Made by a program: the position numbers and the translations under genes
Notes under the pieces: model-generated
Told to the model about the DNA's origin: nothing
The model's input: the letters and a program-made list of their open reading frames with translations, nothing else
Database searches by the model: none
From: Nitrospirota bacterium
GTDB taxonomy: Bacteria; Nitrospirota; Thermodesulfovibrionia; Thermodesulfovibrionales; UBA6898
Direction of reading: 5' to 3'
Length of the DNA stretch: 64,000 nucleotides
Assembly (NCBI GenBank): GCA_004321925.1
Contig: SCQH01000014.1
Location: forward strand, 1-64,000
Shown here: piece by piece, positions 59,788 to 64,000 of the stretch
Layout: each line of letters starts with the position of its first letter
Numbering within the stretch: position 1 is the first letter of the stretch

Positions 59788-60690
59788 GTGCTTCTGCAGC
59801 AGCTTATCAATGGTCTCACTCTCGGCGGGGTATATGCCCTTATTGCCCTGGGATATACCATGGTATACGGCATACTCGAGCTGATAAACTTCGCGCATGG
59901 CGAGATCTATATGCTCGGGGCCTACCTCGGGATCATCATCCTCGCCTTCCTTACTGCTGCAGGGCTGACGGCCTACAGCCTTCCGCTGTCGCTCTTTATC
60001 ACGCTGGTATTGACCGTGCTGTTCTGTTCTTCGTACGGGTTCACGATAGAAAAGATCGCCTACCGGCCCCTCAGGAATGCCCCGAGGCTCAGCCCCCTCA
60101 TCAGCGCCATCGGGGTCTCGATATTCCTGCAGAACTACGTGATGCTCACGCAGGGGGCCACGGACAAGGTCTTCCCGTCCGTGCTGGGCAGCGGGGGGTT
60201 CGAATTTTTCTCGACGCGGGTGACCTACCTGCAGGCGGCGATCATTGCGGCCTCGGGGATCATCATGGTCCTGCTCCATCTGTTCGTCATGAAGACCAAG
60301 ACCGGAAAGGCCATGCGCTGCGTTGCGCAGGACAAGGTCATGGCGTCGCTCGTCGGGATCGACATCGACCGGGTGATCTCCATTACCTTTATCATCGGGT
60401 CAGGACTGGCGGCAGTTGCCGGGGTCATGGTGGCCCTGTACTATGGTCTCGTCAACTATTCTATCGGGTATTCGGCAGGCATCAAGGCCTTCACCGCTGC
60501 AGTGCTCGGCGGGATCGGCAGCATCCCCGGCGCCATGCTTGGCGGCGTGGTCCTTGGGCTGGCCGAGAGCCTCGGGGCCAGCTATATTTCGAGCGAGTAT
60601 AAGGACGCCTATGCCTTCGTCATCCTGATCATCATCCTGCTGCTGAAGCCTGAGGGGCTTCTCGGAAAAAGGCGGGAGGAGAAAATATGA
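59788..60690 (+). CDS. livH: Branched-chain amino acid ABC permease LivH
   Basis: 300 aa, about eight membrane helices, LivH signature LLQQLINGLTLGGVYALIALGYTMVYGILELINFAHGE and the cytoplasmic-loop motif near the C terminus (GGIGSIPGAMLGGVVLGLAE). GTG start. Stop overlaps livM start. Confidence 0.92.
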   Translation: MLLQQLINGLTLGGVYALIALGYTMVYGILELINFAHGEIYMLGAYLGIIILAFLTAAGLTAYSLPLSLFITLVLTVLFCSSYGFTIEKIAYRPLRNAPRLSPLISAIGVSIFLQNYVMLTQGATDKVFPSVLGSGGFEFFSTRVTYLQAAIIAASGIIMVLLHLFVMKTKTGKAMRCVAQDKVMASLVGIDIDRVISITFIIGSGLAAVAGVMVALYYGLVNYSIGYSAGIKAFTAAVLGGIGSIPGAMLGGVVLGLAESLGASYISSEYKDAYAFVILIIILLLKPEGLLGKRREEKI

Positions 60691-61814
60691 ACGGTATGAC
60701 CATGAAAAGATCGTTTCTCTTTCGCTCCCTCATCATCCCTCTCTGGATCTCATTTCTCTTTCTTCCGTTCAAGGGCCTGCTGCCGGCAGCTGTCCTGTTC
60801 GTCGTGTTGAGCGTTACGATCCCGCTTTCAAAGGCCCTGGCAGGCTACCTCAAAGAGATACGGCTGCCTGACCTGCGGCTGACGCGTTTTGTCCCGGCAG
60901 GCGACCGACTTGGTCTGCTGCTGCTTGTCCCCGCCCTTCTGCTGCCTTTTGCGGGAGATAACTATATCACCGACATTGCCACCCTTGCAGGGATCTATAT
61001 CATTTTGGCCCTCGGGCTGAACGTGGTGGTCGGCTATACCGGTCTCCTGAACCTCGGGTTTGTGGCCTTCTATGCCATCGGCGCATACGGCTATGCGCTG
61101 CTCAATACCAGGCTGGGCCTGGGGTTCTGGTCGGCGATGCCCCTGTCCGTCCTGAGCGCCACGGCAGCAGGCTTCCTCCTGGCTGTCCCCGCGGTGAGGC
61201 TCCGGGGCGACTACCTGGCGCTCGTCACCCTCGGCTTCGGCGAGATCGTGCGTCTCATCCTGAACAACTGGGACAGCTTTACGAAAGGGCCCAACGGTAT
61301 CAACGGCATTGCGGCCCCGCAGGTACTGGATATCCAGATCGGAAAGATCTCCCTCTATTACTACCTGGTGCTCGTCTTCGTCCTCGTGACGGTCTTTGTG
61401 ATGAGGCGGGTCCAGGACTCAAAGACCGGCAGGGCCTGGATAGCCATTCGCGAGGACGAGATCGCCTCTGCTGCCATGGGCATCAGTACGACCTGGCACA
61501 AACTCTCTTCCTGTGCCTTCGGCGCCTTCTGGGCAGGGCTTGCCGGCACGCTCTTTGCCGCCAAGATGCGGTTCGTTTCGCCCGAGAGCTTCACGTTCAT
61601 GGAATCGGTCCTGGTCCTCTGCATGGTCATCATCGGCGGCCTCGGGAGCATCGTCGGCGTGATCGTCGGGGCCCTGGTCCTCGTCCTTCTGCCGGAGGTC
61701 CTGCGGGAGGTCCAGATGTACCGGATGCTGGCCCTCGGATGCGGGCTGGTATTCCTGATGATCTTCAGGCCGCAGGGGCTTTTCGGGGGGAAGCATGCAG
61801 CTTCTGACCGTTAA
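60687..61814 (+). CDS. livM: Branched-chain amino acid ABC permease LivM
   Basis: 375 aa, about ten membrane helices; LALGLNVVVGYTGLLNLGFVAFYAIGAYGYA and GGLGSIVGVIVGALVLVLLPEVLR match LivM. An N-terminal extension with two extra helices precedes the core. Overlaps livG by 20 nt. Confidence 0.92.
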   Translation: MNGMTMKRSFLFRSLIIPLWISFLFLPFKGLLPAAVLFVVLSVTIPLSKALAGYLKEIRLPDLRLTRFVPAGDRLGLLLLVPALLLPFAGDNYITDIATLAGIYIILALGLNVVVGYTGLLNLGFVAFYAIGAYGYALLNTRLGLGFWSAMPLSVLSATAAGFLLAVPAVRLRGDYLALVTLGFGEIVRLILNNWDSFTKGPNGINGIAAPQVLDIQIGKISLYYYLVLVFVLVTVFVMRRVQDSKTGRAWIAIREDEIASAAMGISTTWHKLSSCAFGAFWAGLAGTLFAAKMRFVSPESFTFMESVLVLCMVIIGGLGSIVGVIVGALVLVLLPEVLREVQMYRMLALGCGLVFLMIFRPQGLFGGKHAASDR

Positions 61815-62559
61815 GTCGCTGTCGAAGCAATTCGGCGGCATCCGGGCGATCGAAGACGTCAGCTTCGGGGTGAAGGCCGGGGACATCCTGAGCATCATCG
61901 GACCGAACGGCGCCGGGAAGACAACGCTCTTTAACTGCCTCACCGGTTTCATGAGACCGACGAGAGGCAGCATCCTCCTTACAGACAGGGAGCTCTCGGC
62001 CCTGCCGCCGGACAGCATCGGCCGCCTCGGGATAGCGCGCACCTTCCAGAATATCAGGCTCTTCCGCGAGATGACGGTTCTCGAAAATATCCTGGTTGCA
62101 CAGCATGCCCGGATACGCTATGGCGTTGTTTCGGCAGTGCTGAGATCGACTGCATATAAGGACGAGGAGAAGTCCCTTCGCGAAAAGGCCGTTGAGTACC
62201 TCGAACTGCTTGGGCTTGAGGCCCTTGCCGCCAAGCCCAGCGGCAGTCTTGCCTATGGGGCCCAGAGGAAGATCGAGATCGCCCGGGCCCTTGCGACCGG
62301 GGCCGGCCTCATCCTGCTGGACGAGCCGACCGCAGGGATGAACCCCCTTGAGACTGACGAGATGATGGCTCTGATCAGCAACCTCAGGGTCATGGGGAAG
62401 ACGGTCCTGCTGATCGAGCATGACATGAAGGTGGTCATGGGGATCTCGGACCGTATCGTCGTCCTTGACCACGGCGTTAAGATAGCAGAGGGCTCCCCGC
62501 CGGAGATCAGGAGCGACCCCCTGGTGATCGAGGCCTATCTGGGCAGGGAGACGCACTGA
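61795..62559 (+). CDS. livG: Branched-chain amino acid ABC ATPase LivG
   Basis: 254 aa. Walker A GPNGAGKTTL, the signature region PSGSLAYGAQRKIEIARAL (SYGAQ type, as in LivG), Walker B LILLDEPTAGMN and H-loop LLIEHDMKVVMG. Confidence 0.92.
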   Translation: MQLLTVKSLSKQFGGIRAIEDVSFGVKAGDILSIIGPNGAGKTTLFNCLTGFMRPTRGSILLTDRELSALPPDSIGRLGIARTFQNIRLFREMTVLENILVAQHARIRYGVVSAVLRSTAYKDEEKSLREKAVEYLELLGLEALAAKPSGSLAYGAQRKIEIARALATGAGLILLDEPTAGMNPLETDEMMALISNLRVMGKTVLLIEHDMKVVMGISDRIVVLDHGVKIAEGSPPEIRSDPLVIEAYLGRETH

Positions 62560-62565
62560 GATCAG

Positions 62566-63264
<699 letters not shown>

Positions 63265-63278
63265 GATCCTGATCTGGA

Positions 63279-63890
63279 ATGGCATACAACCCTGAATATC
63301 ATCACCGCCGGTCGATCCGGCTGAAGGGATACGATTATTCCCGGCCCGGGGCGTATTTCGTGACCGTGTGTGCGTGGAAGAAAGAGAGCATGTTCGGCGA
63401 AGTTGCAAACGGTGAAATGCTGCTGAATGAATGCGGTCAAAACGTGGTACATTGCTGGAATGATCTACCCTGCCATTATCCAAACGGACAACTGGATGAA
63501 TTCATCGTGATGCCGAATCACATTCATGGCATTATCATGTTAAACGTAGGGGCGGGTTTGCAACCCGCCCGGATCGAAGCCGGCACCAACGTAGGGGCGG
63601 GTTTCAAACCCGCCCGGATTGATACCGACAGCGACGAGATAAACAGGGCGGGTTTGAAACCCGCCCCTACAAAATGCCATGGATTGCCGGAAATTGTGCG
63701 TGCTTTTAAAACGTTTTCAGCCCGTCGGGTCAACACCCTCCGTAATACCCCCGGTGTCCCGCTATGGCAGCGCAACTATCACGAGCACATCATACGCGAC
63801 GATCGGGAACTGCATGCGATTCGCGAGTACATCAGGTATAATCCATTGAGATGGGGTGAAGACGACGAAAATCCAAACAGGCATATGTAA
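63279..63890 (+). CDS. REP-associated tyrosine transposase (RAYT) with repeats inside its own frame
   Basis: 203 aa Y1 transposase of the RAYT group (REP-associated, IS200-like). Start MAYNPEYHHRRSIRLKGYDYSRPGAYFVTVCAW, HUH motif FIVMPNHIHGIIML, and the C-terminal helix with catalytic Tyr REYIRYNPLRW. Between these, about residues 90-131, three copies of a palindromic repeat are read as VGAGLQPAR, VGAGFKPAR and RAGLKPAPT without breaking the frame. It lies between livF and a new secreted-protein gene. Could still be active. Confidence 0.88.
   Translation: MAYNPEYHHRRSIRLKGYDYSRPGAYFVTVCAWKKESMFGEVANGEMLLNECGQNVVHCWNDLPCHYPNGQLDEFIVMPNHIHGIIMLNVGAGLQPARIEAGTNVGAGFKPARIDTDSDEINRAGLKPAPTKCHGLPEIVRAFKTFSARRVNTLRNTPGVPLWQRNYHEHIIRDDRELHAIREYIRYNPLRWGEDDENPNRHM
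63546..63570 (+). repeat. REP-like palindrome copy 1 (inside the RAYT gene)
   Basis: GTAG followed by GGGCGGGTTTGCAACCCGCCC, a near-perfect palindrome, then GGAT. Direct repeat of copy 2. Confidence 0.85.
63591..63615 (+). repeat. REP-like palindrome copy 2 (inside the RAYT gene)
   Basis: Same GTAG-headed palindrome, centre TTTCAAA in place of TTTGCAA; also followed by GGAT. Confidence 0.85.
63646..63670 (-). repeat. REP-like palindrome copy 3, inverted
   Basis: GGGCGGGTTTGAAACCCGCCC ending in CTAC, i.e. the same unit on the other strand. Confidence 0.85.
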
Positions 63891-63918
63891 AATATTCTGC
63901 AAAGAAAGGAGCAAAAAA

Positions 63919-64000
63919 ATGATCCGCAAGGTATTGACACTCATCGTTTTTGTTTTGATCTTTTCCTCAGTCCCGGCTTTTGCGGGAAATGCGGAAAAGG
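63919..64000 (+). CDS. Secreted protein, 3' partial (possible LivK-type binding protein)
   Basis: First 27 codons only: a typical signal peptide (IRKVLTLIVFVLIFSSVPAFA). AAAGGAG precedes the ATG. The livHMGF set lacks its periplasmic binding protein, so this gene may be it, displaced by the transposase insertion; the visible part cannot confirm that. Confidence 0.6.
   Translation, partial: MIRKVLTLIVFVLIFSSVPAFAGNAEK

Noticed and set aside
63546-63670. Three spaced palindromes as a CRISPR array.
   Set aside because: Only three copies, one inverted, unequal spacers, and they lie in frame in a RAYT gene; REP elements explain them.

Overview
The window is 64 kb of gene-dense bacterial chromosome of moderately high GC, with short gaps and many ATGA or GTGA stop-start overlaps. 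Gram-negative envelope functions (type II secretion, outer-membrane barrels ending in Phe, a LolA-like protein), sigma-54 regulators, LL-diaminopimelate aminotransferase, a split-Soret-like cytochrome and a sulfide/sulfane-sulfur gene set suggest an anaerobic or microaerophilic sulfur-metabolising lineage such as Nitrospirota or Desulfobacterota. That placement is inference: no rRNA or other phylogenetic marker lies here, and I saw no tRNA gene.

Layout. 0-5.6 kb: a PAS histidine kinase (5' end cut by the window), its overlapping NtrC-type regulator, then a sigma-54 promoter with upstream palindromes driving a small Cys-rich protein, a Cys-rich/receiver fusion and a small coupled ORF. 5.7-10.9 kb: rubrerythrin-like protein, unknown protein, NMT1-like binding protein, diguanylate cyclase, dCMP deaminase, glycosyltransferase. 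11.0-22.1 kb: the sulfur locus. 22.1-29.7 kb: NifX-like protein, thioredoxin-like/CcdA pair, a second kinase/NtrC pair, SagB-type nitroreductase, RsgA, split-Soret-like cytochrome. 30.0-36.3 kb: a sigma-54 promoter with inverted repeats ahead of a Usp/TauE/TIGR02186/Usp/Usp operon, then a methyltransferase and a SulP permease. 36.4-45.1 kb: aminotransferase and gspEFHIJKLM. 45.2-58.3 kb: mostly housekeeping genes, a DUF3373 porin and a 177-bp MITE-like element. 58.4-64.0 kb: TPR/cyclic-nucleotide protein, livHMGF, a REP-associated transposase carrying palindromes inside its own reading frame, and the start of a secreted protein.

The most important observation is in the sulfur locus. Four genes contain an in-frame TGA, three of them at or near the position where the family has its redox or sulfur-carrying Cys. 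All four TGAs are followed after 12-15 nt by a short strong hairpin with a G at or next to the start of its loop, as expected for bacterial SECIS elements. They encode a small thioredoxin-fold protein, a secreted rhodanese (TGA exactly at the catalytic Cys), a DsrE (U-G-G-C) and a DUF5714 protein (N-terminal Cys-Sec). Automatic gene calling truncates all four. Around them are two ArsR regulators (one resembling the persulfide sensor SqrR/BigR), a TauE/SafE permease, DsrF- and DsrH-like subunits, a sulfide:quinone oxidoreductase with three candidate catalytic Cys, a second DsrE-fold protein and an RND exporter with envelope partners. I infer a sulfide-responsive, selenocysteine-based sulfane-sulfur relay running from the periplasm to the cytoplasm.

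A second theme is transcription starting at the start codon: at least six genes have a -10 hexamer only 5-8 nt before the start codon and no Shine-Dalgarno, pointing to frequent leaderless mRNAs.
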